Assembly (NCBI GenBank): GCA_001799615.1
Contig: MGTU01000029.1
Span: forward strand, 62,001 to 126,000
Reading direction: 5' to 3'
DNA: 64,000 nt
Origin: Elusimicrobia bacterium GWA2_61_42
GTDB taxonomy: Bacteria; Elusimicrobiota; Elusimicrobia; Elusimicrobiales; UBA9959
Shown: one piece after another, positions 26,961 through 36,766 of the stretch
How positions within the stretch are numbered: position 1 is the first letter of the stretch
Layout: each line of letters opens with the position of its first letter
Translations under genes and position numbers: made by a program
Notes under the pieces: generated by a model
What the model was told of the DNA's origin: nothing
Database searches by the model: none
Seen by the model: only the letters and a program-made list of their open reading frames with translations

Positions 26961-27719
26961 ATGAAAAAAATAGTAATAGTGCCGCTGCTGCTGGCGGCTG
27001 TGGCTGTTTCTTCGGCGTTCGCGGAAGGCGTGCCGCTTATAGGCGACGACGCGCCGGCCTTCAAAGCCGTCACTACGCAGGGGCCTGTGGACTTCCCTGC
27101 CGACTACAAGGGAAAATGGGTGATACTGTTCAGCCATCCGGCCGACTTCACTCCGGTCTGCACTACGGAGTTCATGACCTTCGCGAAAATGATCCCGGAA
27201 TTCAAGGCGCTGAATACCGAGGTTATAGGTCTGTCCATAGACAGCATCTACAGCCACGTGGCCTGGCTGCGGATGATAAAAGAGCGGATAGAGTATAAAG
27301 GCATGAAGAACGTGGAAGTCACCTTCCCGCTCATCGAGGATATAAAGATGGACGTGGCGCGGAAATACGGCATGGTACAGGCCAACGCCTCGGGCACCCA
27401 GGCCGTGCGCGCGGTGTTCTTTATAGACCCGGTCGGCAAAATAAGGGCCCTTATCTATTACCCGTTGTCCAACGGGCGCAACTTCGACGAGATAAAGCGC
27501 CTGCTGATAGCCATGCAGACCTCCGATAAGTACAAGGTGGCCACCCCTGCCGACTGGCGTCCCGGCGAGGACGTAATAGTGCCTCCGCCCAACTCCTGCG
27601 GCGTGGCCAAGACGCGCGTGGATACGCAGAAGGAGACCGGGATACACTGCTACGACTGGTTCATGTGTTTTAAGCCCCTGCCCGCAGAAGAGCCTAAGGC
27701 CGAAGGCAGAAAGCCTTAA
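26961..27719 (+). CDS. Exported peroxiredoxin
   Basis: Signal peptide; [21 protein letters not shown]. Confidence 0.9.
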   Translation: MKKIVIVPLLLAAVAVSSAFAEGVPLIGDDAPAFKAVTTQGPVDFPADYKGKWVILFSHPADFTPVCTTEFMTFAKMIPEFKALNTEVIGLSIDSIYSHVAWLRMIKERIEYKGMKNVEVTFPLIEDIKMDVARKYGMVQANASGTQAVRAVFFIDPVGKIRALIYYPLSNGRNFDEIKRLLIAMQTSDKYKVATPADWRPGEDVIVPPPNSCGVAKTRVDTQKETGIHCYDWFMCFKPLPAEEPKAEGRKP

Positions 27720-27739
27720 CTCACGGCGGCGCTGGATCA

Positions 27740-27769
27740 GGGCCCCGTCCCCGGACGGGGCCCTTTTTC
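27740..27769. terminator. Intrinsic terminator
   Basis: GGGCCCCGTCCccGGACGGGGCCCttttt. Confidence 0.85.
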
Positions 27770-27801
27770 GTTGCCAAATTCATATTCTTTTGTAAAATAG
27801 T

Positions 27802-28218
27802 ATGAATATGAAAAACGCCTCCCTTGACCGTTTCACCGTTTGCCTGGAGAAAGGCCTGCTCGCCCGCCTGGACGGGATCTCCGCCGAGCGCGGCTACCCC
27901 AGCCGTTCGCAGGCCATGGCCGATTTCATCCGCCGGGCCATAGTTAAGAAAGACTGGCGCGGCGGCCGCGACTGCGCCGGCACCATTTCCGTAGTCTACG
28001 ATCCCGCCGACAGCCGCCCCGGCCGCGGCCTTGAGGCGCTGCTGCGGGCCAACGCCAAAAGCGTGCTTTCTTTGCAGACCAACCTGCTGCCCGGGGGGAA
28101 AATGCTCGCCACGGCGTCCGTCATCGGGCGGCCGGCCGCGCTGGAACGCCTGGCCGACGCCCTGCGCGCCGTAAAAGGCGTTACTCACGGGGCCTTTTCC
28201 GTGGTTGCGCCGGTGTAA
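27802..28218 (+). CDS. NikR-like ribbon-helix-helix regulator with altered metal-site region
   Basis: 138 aa; RFTVCLEKGLLARLDGISAERGYPSRSQAMADFIRRAI; ACT-like C-terminus. Confidence 0.75.
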   Translation: MNMKNASLDRFTVCLEKGLLARLDGISAERGYPSRSQAMADFIRRAIVKKDWRGGRDCAGTISVVYDPADSRPGRGLEALLRANAKSVLSLQTNLLPGGKMLATASVIGRPAALERLADALRAVKGVTHGAFSVVAPV

Positions 28219-29349
28219 ATGAAAGATAAAGTTCTTCTCTGGCGCAAAGCCGCCGTGCTGGGCAGCCTCTGGGCGGCCTCGGAAATAATTCTCGGCAGCT
28301 TCCTTCATAACGCGCGTATCCCTTTCTCCGGCCGGCTGCTTACCGGCATCGGCATAGCCGTTATGGTGGCCGGCCACCGACTGTGGCCGGAGCGCGGCCT
28401 GCTGTGGCGCGCGGCCCTGGTCTGCGCCGCCATGAAATCCGTGTCGCCCAGCGCCGTACTGATAAGCCCCATGGTGGCTATTTTCACGGAGGGCCTGCTT
28501 GCGGAACTGGCCGTGCGGCTGGCCGGGGCCAATATCGCCGGCTATATGCTGGCAGGCGGGCTGGCCATGAGCTGGGGGCTGATCCACAAGGTGGGGCGGC
28601 TGCTCATACTTTACGGCGCGGACGCCGTGTACGCCTACGGCCGCGGCCTGGAGAAGATCATGGCGCTGCTGGGGGCTTCCGCCGGGGTGTGGGCGCCGGT
28701 ACTGGCGCTGCTGGGGCTTTATTTTGTCGGGGGAATGGCCTCTTCCCTGCTGGGGCTAAGGGCGGCCCGCCCCGGCCCCACAGTGGATTGCCGCCCGCGG
28801 GACGGCTCCAAATATTACGCCAAGTTCCACGGTTATGGCGCCGCCTACTATTCAGTTTACTCGCTGCTGCTGCACCTGCTGGTCCTGGGCGGGTTGATGG
28901 CCTCGGGCAGTTTGCCGCTGGCCGCGGCCGTGGTGGCCTCGCTGGCCTACGGCCTTGCCTGTGCATTTTTCTACCTCCGGGCGGCCGCGCTGCTGCGCCG
29001 CGGCTGGCTTTGGACGGGTGTTGTAGCGATTTCCCTGCTGGCGGGCTGGCTGCTGTCGGACCTGGCCTCCGGCCTGCGCATGGCCGCGCGGGCTTTCGCG
29101 CTGACGCTGGGCTTTGCCGCCGTAGCGCAGGAACTGCTTAACCCCGCGGTGCGCGGCGCCCTGGAGCGGGCGGCCGGCAAAACCTTCTTCGAAACCCTGG
29201 AGTACGCCTTCGGCGCTCTGCCGCAGGTGCTGGCGGCCCTGCCTTCCGGCAGGGACATGTTGCTGCGGCCAGCCGCTTCGCTGCGTACGCTGCTCTTGCG
29301 CGCGCCGGAGCTGCTGGCCGCGGCCGAAAAAGAAAATAAGAGGAGTTAA
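28219..29349 (+). CDS. Polytopic membrane protein, putative ECF-transporter-like/unknown
   Basis: 376 aa; many hydrophobic segments; directly follows the NikR-like gene. Confidence 0.55.
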   Translation: MKDKVLLWRKAAVLGSLWAASEIILGSFLHNARIPFSGRLLTGIGIAVMVAGHRLWPERGLLWRAALVCAAMKSVSPSAVLISPMVAIFTEGLLAELAVRLAGANIAGYMLAGGLAMSWGLIHKVGRLLILYGADAVYAYGRGLEKIMALLGASAGVWAPVLALLGLYFVGGMASSLLGLRAARPGPTVDCRPRDGSKYYAKFHGYGAAYYSVYSLLLHLLVLGGLMASGSLPLAAAVVASLAYGLACAFFYLRAAALLRRGWLWTGVVAISLLAGWLLSDLASGLRMAARAFALTLGFAAVAQELLNPAVRGALERAAGKTFFETLEYAFGALPQVLAALPSGRDMLLRPAASLRTLLLRAPELLAAAEKENKRS

Positions 29350-30116
29350 ACCTTCGGGTGCCAGACTATGACGGCTTTCCTGGCCAGGGTGGTCTGCTTT
29401 ATAACGCCGCCGCGCGCGGCTTTCATCAGCACCGGTCCCAGCCATTTATAGTCCGGCCGCTTGCCGTTCACCTTCATATTAACTTCCAGCTCGCGCAAGG
29501 TTTCGGCTGGCGTCATGGCCTTGGTCCAGGAATCTCGCACATAGCGCAGTCCGAACTTGCGCCCCAGCGCCTTCAGTACTGGCAGCACCAGGTCCGCACC
29601 GTGGGGCGCCAGGTACTTCAGGCCGTGATGGCGGTAGATCTTTTCTAGAAAGGCGTTGCGGCGCAAGCCGGCCCAGCCTATGTAGACGCAGCACTCCGGC
29701 GCAGCTCGCTCCATCTTCAGCACTTCCGCCTTATTGTGCACCGCCATGGTCATGCTGGCCAGCGCCACATCATAGCGGCCGGCCGTGCGCGCGGCCGGCA
29801 GAGCCGCCCACTTTGAAGCTATGGCGCGCGCGTTCTTTATTCCTTGCTTTTCGGCCTGGCCGCGGAAGACCTTGAGCATGCCGGGCGAACCGTCCACCCC
29901 TGTAACGCTTTTGGCTCGGGCCGCCAGCGGCAGGGCGTAATTGCCGGTGCCGCAGCCGATATCCAGCAGCCGTCGGCCGGTGAACCTGGCGCCCAGGCCC
30001 GCTGCTATTTTAAGGATCCGGCGGGTCTTTAAAAGCGTCTCCCGCTCGAAGGGCTGCGGGTAATTGACCGCGCGGGCGTTCCAGTAGAATTTCTCGTTGG
30101 CGGGGGTGGCTTTCAT
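29346..30116 (-). CDS. Class I SAM-dependent methyltransferase
   Basis: 256 aa; RLLDIGCGTGNYALPLAARAKSVTGVDGSPGML. Confidence 0.88.
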   Translation of the reverse strand: MKATPANEKFYWNARAVNYPQPFERETLLKTRRILKIAAGLGARFTGRRLLDIGCGTGNYALPLAARAKSVTGVDGSPGMLKVFRGQAEKQGIKNARAIASKWAALPAARTAGRYDVALASMTMAVHNKAEVLKMERAAPECCVYIGWAGLRRNAFLEKIYRHHGLKYLAPHGADLVLPVLKALGRKFGLRYVRDSWTKAMTPAETLRELEVNMKVNGKRPDYKWLGPVLMKAARGGVIKQTTLARKAVIVWHPKV

Positions 30117-30304
30117 ATAAGGATTATATTAAATGACGATCGTTGACTTTGCCTTCTCCATCTGACAAAATGAAGGCTGGGGGAGTAAAATAGACCGCTG
30201 TCGTGAACTTGAACCCGGGCCCGCGCGCCTGGACCTGCCGGCCTTCGAGGCCGGGGATTATTTGTTTAATGATAAAAAAAGAAGAGAAAGTAAGGGGAGG
30301 GAAC

Positions 30305-31765
30305 ATGAAAGAGAGGAAAGTAAACAAACTGACCTCGGTGACCGGCGCGCCGGTAGCCGATAACCAGAACAGCCTTACGGCCGGCCCGCGCGGCCCCATG
30401 CTGCTGCAGGACGTGTGGTACCTCGAGAAGCTCGCGCATTTCGACCGCGAGGTAATCCCGGAGCGCCGCATGCACGCCAAGGGCTCGGGCGCCTTCGGCA
30501 CCTTCACGGTGACCAAGGACATAACCAAATACACCAAGGCCGCCATGTTCTCAAAGGTGGGCAAGAAGACGGAATGCTTCACGCGCTTCTCCACCGTAGC
30601 AGGCGAGCGCGGCGCGGCCGACGCCGAGCGCGACATACGCGGCTTCGCCATGAAGTTCTACACCGAGGAAGGCAACTGGGACCTCGTCGGCAATAACACG
30701 CCGGTATTCTTCCTGCGCGACCCGCTGAAGTTCCCGGACCTCAACCACGCCGTCAAGCGCGACCCCAAGACCAACCTGCGCAGCGCCAGGAACAACTGGG
30801 ACTTCTGGACCTCCCTGCCCGAGGCGATCCACCAGGTGACCATCACCATGAGCGACCGCGGCATCCCGGCCAGCTACCGCCACATGCACGGCTTCGGCAG
30901 CCATACCTTCAGCATGTTCAACGCCAAAAACGAGCGCGTGTGGGTAAAGTTCCACCTGCGCACGCAGCAGGGCATAAAGAACCTCACCAACGCCGAGGCC
31001 GACGCCATGATAGCCAAGTGCCGGGAGAGCCACCAGCGCGACCTGTTCGGCGCCATAGAGAAGGGCGACTTCCCGAAGTGGACCATGTACATACAGGTGA
31101 TGACCGAGGAGAAGGCGGCCAAGCTGTCCTACAACCCGTTCGACCTCACCCGCGTGTGGTTCCACAAGGACGCCCCGCTCATCGAAGTGGGCGTGATGGA
31201 GCTCAACCGCAACCCGGAGAATTACTTCGCCGACGTGGAGCAGGCGGCCTTTAACCCTGCCAGCGTAGTACCCGGCATCGGCTTCTCGCCGGACAAGATG
31301 CTGCAGGGGCGGCTGTTCTCCTACGGCGACGCGCAGCGCTACCGCCTGGGCGTCAACCACCACCACATCCCGGTGAACAAACCGCGCTGCCCGTTCAATT
31401 CGTACCACCGCGACGGCCAGATGCGCACCGACGGCAACCACGGCGCCACGCTGGGCTACGAGCCCAACAGCTACGGCGAGTGGGTGCAGCAGCCCGGCTT
31501 CGCCGAGCCGCCGCTGAAGCTGGAAGGCGCCGCCGACCACTGGGCGCAGGACGACGACAACTTCAAGCAGGCCGGCCTGCTGTTCAGGCTGATGAAGCCC
31601 GCGCAGCAGCAGGTGCTGTTCGCGAACACCGCGGCCGCCATGGGCGACGCCCCGAAGGAAATAAAGCTGCGCCACATCGGCAACTGCTATAGGGCCGACC
31701 CCGCCTATGGTGAGGGCGTAGCCGAAGCGCTGGGGTTGGAGGTTAAGGAAGCGGCGGCGAAATAG
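30305..31765 (+). CDS. Catalase (heme, clade KatA-like)
   Basis: [80 protein letters not shown]. Confidence 0.96.
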   Translation: MKERKVNKLTSVTGAPVADNQNSLTAGPRGPMLLQDVWYLEKLAHFDREVIPERRMHAKGSGAFGTFTVTKDITKYTKAAMFSKVGKKTECFTRFSTVAGERGAADAERDIRGFAMKFYTEEGNWDLVGNNTPVFFLRDPLKFPDLNHAVKRDPKTNLRSARNNWDFWTSLPEAIHQVTITMSDRGIPASYRHMHGFGSHTFSMFNAKNERVWVKFHLRTQQGIKNLTNAEADAMIAKCRESHQRDLFGAIEKGDFPKWTMYIQVMTEEKAAKLSYNPFDLTRVWFHKDAPLIEVGVMELNRNPENYFADVEQAAFNPASVVPGIGFSPDKMLQGRLFSYGDAQRYRLGVNHHHIPVNKPRCPFNSYHRDGQMRTDGNHGATLGYEPNSYGEWVQQPGFAEPPLKLEGAADHWAQDDDNFKQAGLLFRLMKPAQQQVLFANTAAAMGDAPKEIKLRHIGNCYRADPAYGEGVAEALGLEVKEAAAK

Positions 31766-31850
31766 AAAAAAGTGGCGCCGCCGGGTCCCGAGGGAACCGC
31801 CCGGAGTTTGACCTGGGCGGTTCCTTTTGCTAGCATATAGTTATTGGCAT

Positions 31851-32162
31851 ATGCCAATAACTATGACCCGTCCCTTGAAATGCAGAAAGATAACCGCCGA
31901 GCCGCGGGCTTATTACTTTAAGCCGCGCGCGGTGCCTATGTGCGAACTGGAAGAGGTGTCTCTCCGTCTGGATGAATTCCAGGCGCTTAAACTTTCTGAA
32001 GTGGACGGTAAAGAGCAGGCGGAGGCCGCCGCGGCCATGAAGATCTCAAGGCAGACTTTTGGTAATATCCTGGCTTCCGCGAGGCGAAAGATAGCCGACG
32101 CCGTGGTTAACGGTAAAGCGCTGAAAATAGACTGCCGTCTCGCCGGAACAAAGAAGGCTTAA
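31851..32162 (+). CDS. DUF134 family protein
   Basis: RPLKCRKI...LRLDEFQALKLSEVDGKEQAEAAAAMKISRQTFGNILASARRKIADA. Confidence 0.85.
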   Translation: MPITMTRPLKCRKITAEPRAYYFKPRAVPMCELEEVSLRLDEFQALKLSEVDGKEQAEAAAAMKISRQTFGNILASARRKIADAVVNGKALKIDCRLAGTKKA

Positions 32163-32596
32163 TGGAGAGCGAGGAAAAGAAACAGCCGCATACCGGCCAC
32201 AAATCCCACGCGGCCTGCGTTGCCTGCGGCGGGGCCAACCCGGTAGGACTGCGGCTTAAATTCGTGAAACAGGCCGACGGTTCGGTGCGCGCCTCCGTTT
32301 TTTGCCGCAGGGAAATGTCCGGGTACGACGGTTTTCTGCACGGCGGCATCGCCGCCCTTATGCTGGACAGCGCTATGACGAATTGCCTTTTTTCAATGGA
32401 GATAGCGGCCCTGACCGCGGAGTTCAATCTTAAATACAAAGCGCCGGTGCTTATCGGCCGTGCGGCTGAAGTTACGGCCAGGCTTGTTTCCGACATGGCC
32501 CCCTTGTATGTTCTTTCGGCTGAATTGAGCCAGGACGGCAAGGTGAAAGTTTCCGGGGAAGCTAAATTCCTTAAAAATATATTCCTCAAAGATTAA
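32162..32596 (+). CDS. PaaI-like/hotdog-fold thioesterase
   Basis: 144 aa; GYDGFLHGGIAALMLDSAMTN. Confidence 0.82.
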   Translation: MESEEKKQPHTGHKSHAACVACGGANPVGLRLKFVKQADGSVRASVFCRREMSGYDGFLHGGIAALMLDSAMTNCLFSMEIAALTAEFNLKYKAPVLIGRAAEVTARLVSDMAPLYVLSAELSQDGKVKVSGEAKFLKNIFLKD

Positions 32597-32627
32597 ACAC
32601 GGTTCATTCTGGTGCGCTAGGCGGCAT

Positions 32628-33440
32628 ATGAAGAAAATAAATCTGCGGGCTTTCGTCAGCCTTTCCCTGCTGTTCTGGACGGCGGCTTTGCTTATGAACG
32701 GCGTGGTGCTGTATATCGCGCCGCCCGGCCGCGACGCCCACTGGGTGAACTGGACCTTCTGGGGGCTAAGCAAGGACCAGTGGGGCGCGCTGCATACCAT
32801 AGGCGGCTTCCTGTTCGTGGTCTTCGCTCTATGGCATATAGCGCTTAACTGGCGGCCCATGCTGGCCTATGTAGAGGCAAAAGCGGGGAGCGCCACCTCA
32901 CATAAGGCGGAACTTTCTCTGGCGGCTTTAGTTTTCGCCGCGGTCACGGCCGGTTCGGCTCTGGATTGGCCGCCGTTCAGGCAGGTCATGGACTATGGTG
33001 AGTCCGTGAAAGAAGGTTGGATTCCGGCCGCGCAAAAACCGGAAGTGGCGCATGGAGAGCTGTTGCGCCTGGAAGATCTTTGTTCCCGCCTGGGCCGCGA
33101 TTACAAGGAGACCATGGCTGTGGTCTCCGCGGCCGGACTTAAAATAGAGGAAGACAAGACACTGCAGTACAATGCGGACCGCAATGGGCTGTCCCCCGCC
33201 GAACTTTACGAGAAGCTTTTTGGCGCCAAGAAGGCGGGCGCCGGCGTGGCGGAGGGCGGCGGCTACGGCAAGAAGACAGTGAAGGGGCTCAGTGAAGAGT
33301 TTTCTGTGCCGTTGCAGACCGCCCTGGAACGGCTCAAGGCCGCCGGCTGCGAGACAGCCGCGGACTCGACCCTGCGGCAGGTGGCGGCCTCCTGCGGCTT
33401 GACCCCCATGGAAGCGGCGGCCCTTATAAAGGGGAGCTAG
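32628..33440 (+). CDS. DUF4405-like membrane protein
   Basis: 270 aa; WGLSKDQWGALHTIGGFLFVVFALWHIALNWRPM. Confidence 0.75.
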   Translation: MKKINLRAFVSLSLLFWTAALLMNGVVLYIAPPGRDAHWVNWTFWGLSKDQWGALHTIGGFLFVVFALWHIALNWRPMLAYVEAKAGSATSHKAELSLAALVFAAVTAGSALDWPPFRQVMDYGESVKEGWIPAAQKPEVAHGELLRLEDLCSRLGRDYKETMAVVSAAGLKIEEDKTLQYNADRNGLSPAELYEKLFGAKKAGAGVAEGGGYGKKTVKGLSEEFSVPLQTALERLKAAGCETAADSTLRQVAASCGLTPMEAAALIKGS

Positions 33441-33459
33441 CTGCTCCACGACGGGAGAG

Positions 33460-33504
33460 TTGACATCCCTTCCGCAAGTAGATATAATTGAGAACGATTC
33501 TCAA
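33460..33504 (+). promoter_or_regulatory. Consensus promoter overlapped by Fur-like box
   Basis: TTGACA (33460-33465), N17, TATAAT (33483-33488); inverted repeat TTGAGAA-CGA-TTCTCAA at 33488-33504. Confidence 0.75.
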
Positions 33505-33509
33505 TAACT

Positions 33510-33977
33510 ATGAGCCCTCATAAAGAACATAATCCCAACTGCTGCTGCCGCCGCATACGGGGCCATGGCCGCCGCATGACGCCGGCCAGGCACGCGGTGC
33601 TGGATGCCCTCAGTGAACGGGGGGAGCACCTGACAGCTGAAGAAGTTTTCAGGTCAGCCGCGCGCCGTTATCCCAACCTGGGGCTGGCCACGGTTTACCG
33701 CACGCTGGAGCTGCTCACTGAACTGGGGATGGTCAGCCGTTTCGATACCGGGGACGACAAGGCCCGTTACGAGTTCGCCGACCCTACCGGAGCCAAAGGC
33801 CACCACCACCACCTGGTCTGCACTTCCTGCCGCAAGATAATAGATTATAAGGATTTTATAAAAGAAGAAACCGAACTGCTGCGCAGTACGGAAGAGGGCC
33901 TGTCCCGGAAATACGGTTTTAAGATCAACAGCCATGTTATTCAGTTTTACGGTGTTTGCCGGGAATGCGGAGGCTGA
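33510..33977 (+). CDS. Fur/PerR-family transcriptional regulator
   Basis: 155 aa; RMTPARHAVLDALSERGEHLTAEEVF, HHHHLVCTSCRKIIDY, CRECGG. Confidence 0.92.
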   Translation: MSPHKEHNPNCCCRRIRGHGRRMTPARHAVLDALSERGEHLTAEEVFRSAARRYPNLGLATVYRTLELLTELGMVSRFDTGDDKARYEFADPTGAKGHHHHLVCTSCRKIIDYKDFIKEETELLRSTEEGLSRKYGFKINSHVIQFYGVCRECGG

Positions 33978-33993
33978 TTTTTTTTTAAATTTT

Positions 33994-34012
33994 ATTGAGA
34001 ATAATTCTCAAT
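33994..34012 (+). promoter_or_regulatory. Fur-like box upstream of DUF302 gene
   Basis: Perfect inverted repeat ATTGAGAA-TAA-TTCTCAAT. Confidence 0.75.
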
Positions 34013-34037
34013 GCTAAAACAAGATAAGGAGTATATC

Positions 34038-34544
34038 ATGAGCAACCTTAAAAAAGCGGTCTGGGCGGCGGTATTCATGGTGCTGGGCGGGTCCCTGGCG
34101 GCCTTCGCGGCCTATAAGGCCGCCCCTTCCATGATGATAATTTCGGGTGAAACAGGAATGACTTTCGACGAGAGCGTGGCGAAACTGGAACAGAGCATAA
34201 AGGATAACGGCTGGGAGCACGCCGGGACCTCACGGTTAAGCGATTCTATAGAGAAAAAGGGGCTCGTGCTGGGCCGGAAAGTTGCCGTGGTGAAACTTTG
34301 CCATCCGGAGTACGCGCTGAGCGTTCTTAAAAGCGACAGACATCTGTCTGCCCTGATGCCCTGCTCTGTAGCCATTTGGGAGGGCGACGACAGGAAGGTG
34401 CATTACTCCAAAATGAACACGGGGCTGATCGCGCCGGTTTTCGGCGGCAATGTCCGGAGGGTCATGGGCGGTTTTGTGGCGCGGGACGAACATAAAATAC
34501 TTTCCATTTTTTGCGGCGCGGGCGACGCCTGCACTCAGGGCTGA
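34038..34544 (+). CDS. DUF302 domain protein, membrane-anchored
   Basis: N-terminal TM; TFDESVAKLEQSIKDNGW; start ATG 34038 with RBS. Confidence 0.8.
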   Translation: MSNLKKAVWAAVFMVLGGSLAAFAAYKAAPSMMIISGETGMTFDESVAKLEQSIKDNGWEHAGTSRLSDSIEKKGLVLGRKVAVVKLCHPEYALSVLKSDRHLSALMPCSVAIWEGDDRKVHYSKMNTGLIAPVFGGNVRRVMGGFVARDEHKILSIFCGAGDACTQG

Positions 34545-34563
34545 GGGATTTAAGGAGGCATAT

Positions 34564-34788
34564 ATGCCAAACAGAAACGGAACGGGGCCCGCGGGGACGG
34601 GCCCGATGAGCGGCAGGGGGATGGGCCGCTGCGGCGGCGGGCGCGGCGCCGGTAACGGCCGCGGGCCCGGCGGCCGGCGCGGGGGCTTTCAGGTTCCCGC
34701 TGCGGCGCAGGACGAAACGGCGGCCCTCAAGGCCCGCGTGGCGGAGCTGGAGAAACGCCTGAACGAAACAAAGGGCGAAGGTAAATAA
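34564..34788 (+). CDS. DUF5320-like Gly/Arg-rich protein
   Basis: MPNRNGTGPAGTGPMSGRGMGRC...; C-terminal coiled coil. Confidence 0.8.
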   Translation: MPNRNGTGPAGTGPMSGRGMGRCGGGRGAGNGRGPGGRRGGFQVPAAAQDETAALKARVAELEKRLNETKGEGK

Positions 34789-34847
34789 GGTATTACCGCG
34801 GACTGGAGCACACCGCTCCCGCCCGCGGACTTAAACAGGAGAATAAA

Positions 34848-35225
34848 ATGAAAATTGGAATTACATTGAACGACGGCCAGGGTATGAAGAGCGAAGTCTG
34901 CGCCCATTTCGGACAGTGCTCGCATTTCCTGATCGTAGACGTGGAGAACGGGAAAGTTAAGGATTCAAAAGTTGTGGTTAACAGTGCCGTGCACGGCGGC
35001 GGCGGCTGCGTGGCTGTTACTGAAATTCTTAAATACGGCATCACGCATGTGATCGCGGGCGGCATGGGCATGGGCGCCCAGCAGAAATTCGCGAACGCCG
35101 GCGTGCCGATAGCCTGTTATTCGGGGAAGGCCGAAGGCGCGATAAAGGCGCTGCTTTCCAGCGAACTGGCCGAAGGCATTGCGCCTTGCAAAGACCACGG
35201 CCACGAAGGGGAATGCGGCCATTAA
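34848..35225 (+). CDS. NifX/NifB-like (dinitrogenase Fe-Mo cofactor family) protein
   Basis: 125 aa; VCAHFGQCSHFLIVDVENG...VTHVIAGGMGMGAQQKF pattern. Confidence 0.85.
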   Translation: MKIGITLNDGQGMKSEVCAHFGQCSHFLIVDVENGKVKDSKVVVNSAVHGGGGCVAVTEILKYGITHVIAGGMGMGAQQKFANAGVPIACYSGKAEGAIKALLSSELAEGIAPCKDHGHEGECGH

Positions 35226-35252
35226 CAGTTCAGGGAATCATTAGGAGGGATA

Positions 35253-35930
35253 ATGGAAAACACAGAAAAAAAGGGTATGCCGTTATTGGGGGATAAGTTC
35301 CCGGAACTGCAGGTTGTTACGACGCGCGGGGTAAAGAACCTGCCCGGTGACTATAGGGGCAAATGGTTCGTGCTGTTCAGCCACCCGGCCGACTTTACGC
35401 CGGTATGCACTACGGAGTTCGTGGCTTTCCAGAAGCGCTATGACAAGTTCAAGGCGCTGGGCTGCGAGCTCATCGGCATGAGCGTGGACCAGGTGTTCTC
35501 CCATATCAAGTGGGAAGAATGGATAAAAGAGAAGATAGGCGTAGAGATACAGTTCCCGATAATCGCCGATAACGGCAACGTGGCCGGAACCCTGGGCCTG
35601 ATACATCCCGGCAAGGGCACCAATACCGTGCGCGCGGTGTTTATAGTGGACGCGGAGGGAATTATACGCATAATCTTCTATTACCCGCAGGAACTGGGCC
35701 GCAATATGGACGAGATCCTCAGGGCGGTAAAGGCTATGCAGATCTCGGACGAGCACGGTGTGGCCATGCCGGCGCAGTGGCCGGACAGCGAGGTGGTGGG
35801 CAAGGACCATGTAATTATTCCTCCCGCCAAGGACGTGGACGCCGCTAAACAGCGCTTCGTCGACGCCAAGGCAGGCAAGTTCGAGTGCCTGGACTGGTGG
35901 CTTTGCCATAAGGAACTGAAAGTAAAGTGA
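35253..35930 (+). CDS. Peroxiredoxin
   Basis: 225 aa; [25 protein letters not shown]. Confidence 0.93.
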   Translation: MENTEKKGMPLLGDKFPELQVVTTRGVKNLPGDYRGKWFVLFSHPADFTPVCTTEFVAFQKRYDKFKALGCELIGMSVDQVFSHIKWEEWIKEKIGVEIQFPIIADNGNVAGTLGLIHPGKGTNTVRAVFIVDAEGIIRIIFYYPQELGRNMDEILRAVKAMQISDEHGVAMPAQWPDSEVVGKDHVIIPPAKDVDAAKQRFVDAKAGKFECLDWWLCHKELKVK

Positions 35931-36766
35931 AACTTGCGATAGCCAGCGGAAAAGGCGGCACCGGGAAGACCAGCCTGGCCTGCGCCCTTGCGCGGGCGCT
36001 GGGGCCCGGCGCCGCCCTGCTGGATTGCGACGTGGAAGAACCTGACTGCGCGCTGTTCCTGAAGCCTGAGATCGAAAGCGAAACGGATTTCAGCGTACCG
36101 GTGCCGCTGATCGACCCGGGTAAATGCAGGGGCCATGGCCGCTGCCAGGCGGTTTGCGAATATAACGCCATAAAACTGTTCAACGGCAAACCTTTCCTAT
36201 TCGACCATATGTGCCACAGCTGCGGCGGCTGCGTGCTGGCCTGCCCCGAGAAAGCCATAACGGAAAAACCGCATCCCGCCGGTAAAATACGCGTTGGCCA
36301 GGTCTCCGGGCAGTTCTTCGCCGACGGAATTATGCACATCGGCGAGCCCAGCCCCGTGCGGCTTATAAAAGCGGTTAAAAAACTTGCCCCGGCCTCCGGC
36401 GACGCAATAATAGACTGCCCTCCCGGCACCTCCTGTCCGATGATAAACGCCGTTACCGGCAGCGACTTCTGCCTGCTTGTCAGTGAGCCCACGCCCTTCG
36501 GCCTGAGCGACCTGAAACTGGCCGTAGAAACACTTGAAAAAATAAATATCCCCTACGCTCTCGTGATAAACCGCTACGACCTGGGCGATACAGAGATGGA
36601 AGACTGGTGTGCGGAGAAAGGTGTGAAAATACTTTTAAGGATCCCTTTTGACCGGGAGATAGCCGCGGCCTATTCCCGTGGGGCGACCATGCTTGAAGTC
36701 AGGCCGGAATACAGCCAGGCGCTTATAGCGATGTTCAATTTGATAAAAGAGGGGCTCCGCGCATGA
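35927..36766 (+). CDS. MinD-superfamily P-loop ATPase with inserted ferredoxin domain
   Basis: [40 protein letters not shown]. Confidence 0.88.
   Translation: MKLAIASGKGGTGKTSLACALARALGPGAALLDCDVEEPDCALFLKPEIESETDFSVPVPLIDPGKCRGHGRCQAVCEYNAIKLFNGKPFLFDHMCHSCGGCVLACPEKAITEKPHPAGKIRVGQVSGQFFADGIMHIGEPSPVRLIKAVKKLAPASGDAIIDCPPGTSCPMINAVTGSDFCLLVSEPTPFGLSDLKLAVETLEKINIPYALVINRYDLGDTEMEDWCAEKGVKILLRIPFDREIAAAYSRGATMLEVRPEYSQALIAMFNLIKEGLRA

Noticed and set aside
30551-31675. 374-aa minus-strand ORF opposite catalase
   Set aside because: Shadow ORF; catalase is clear on the plus strand.
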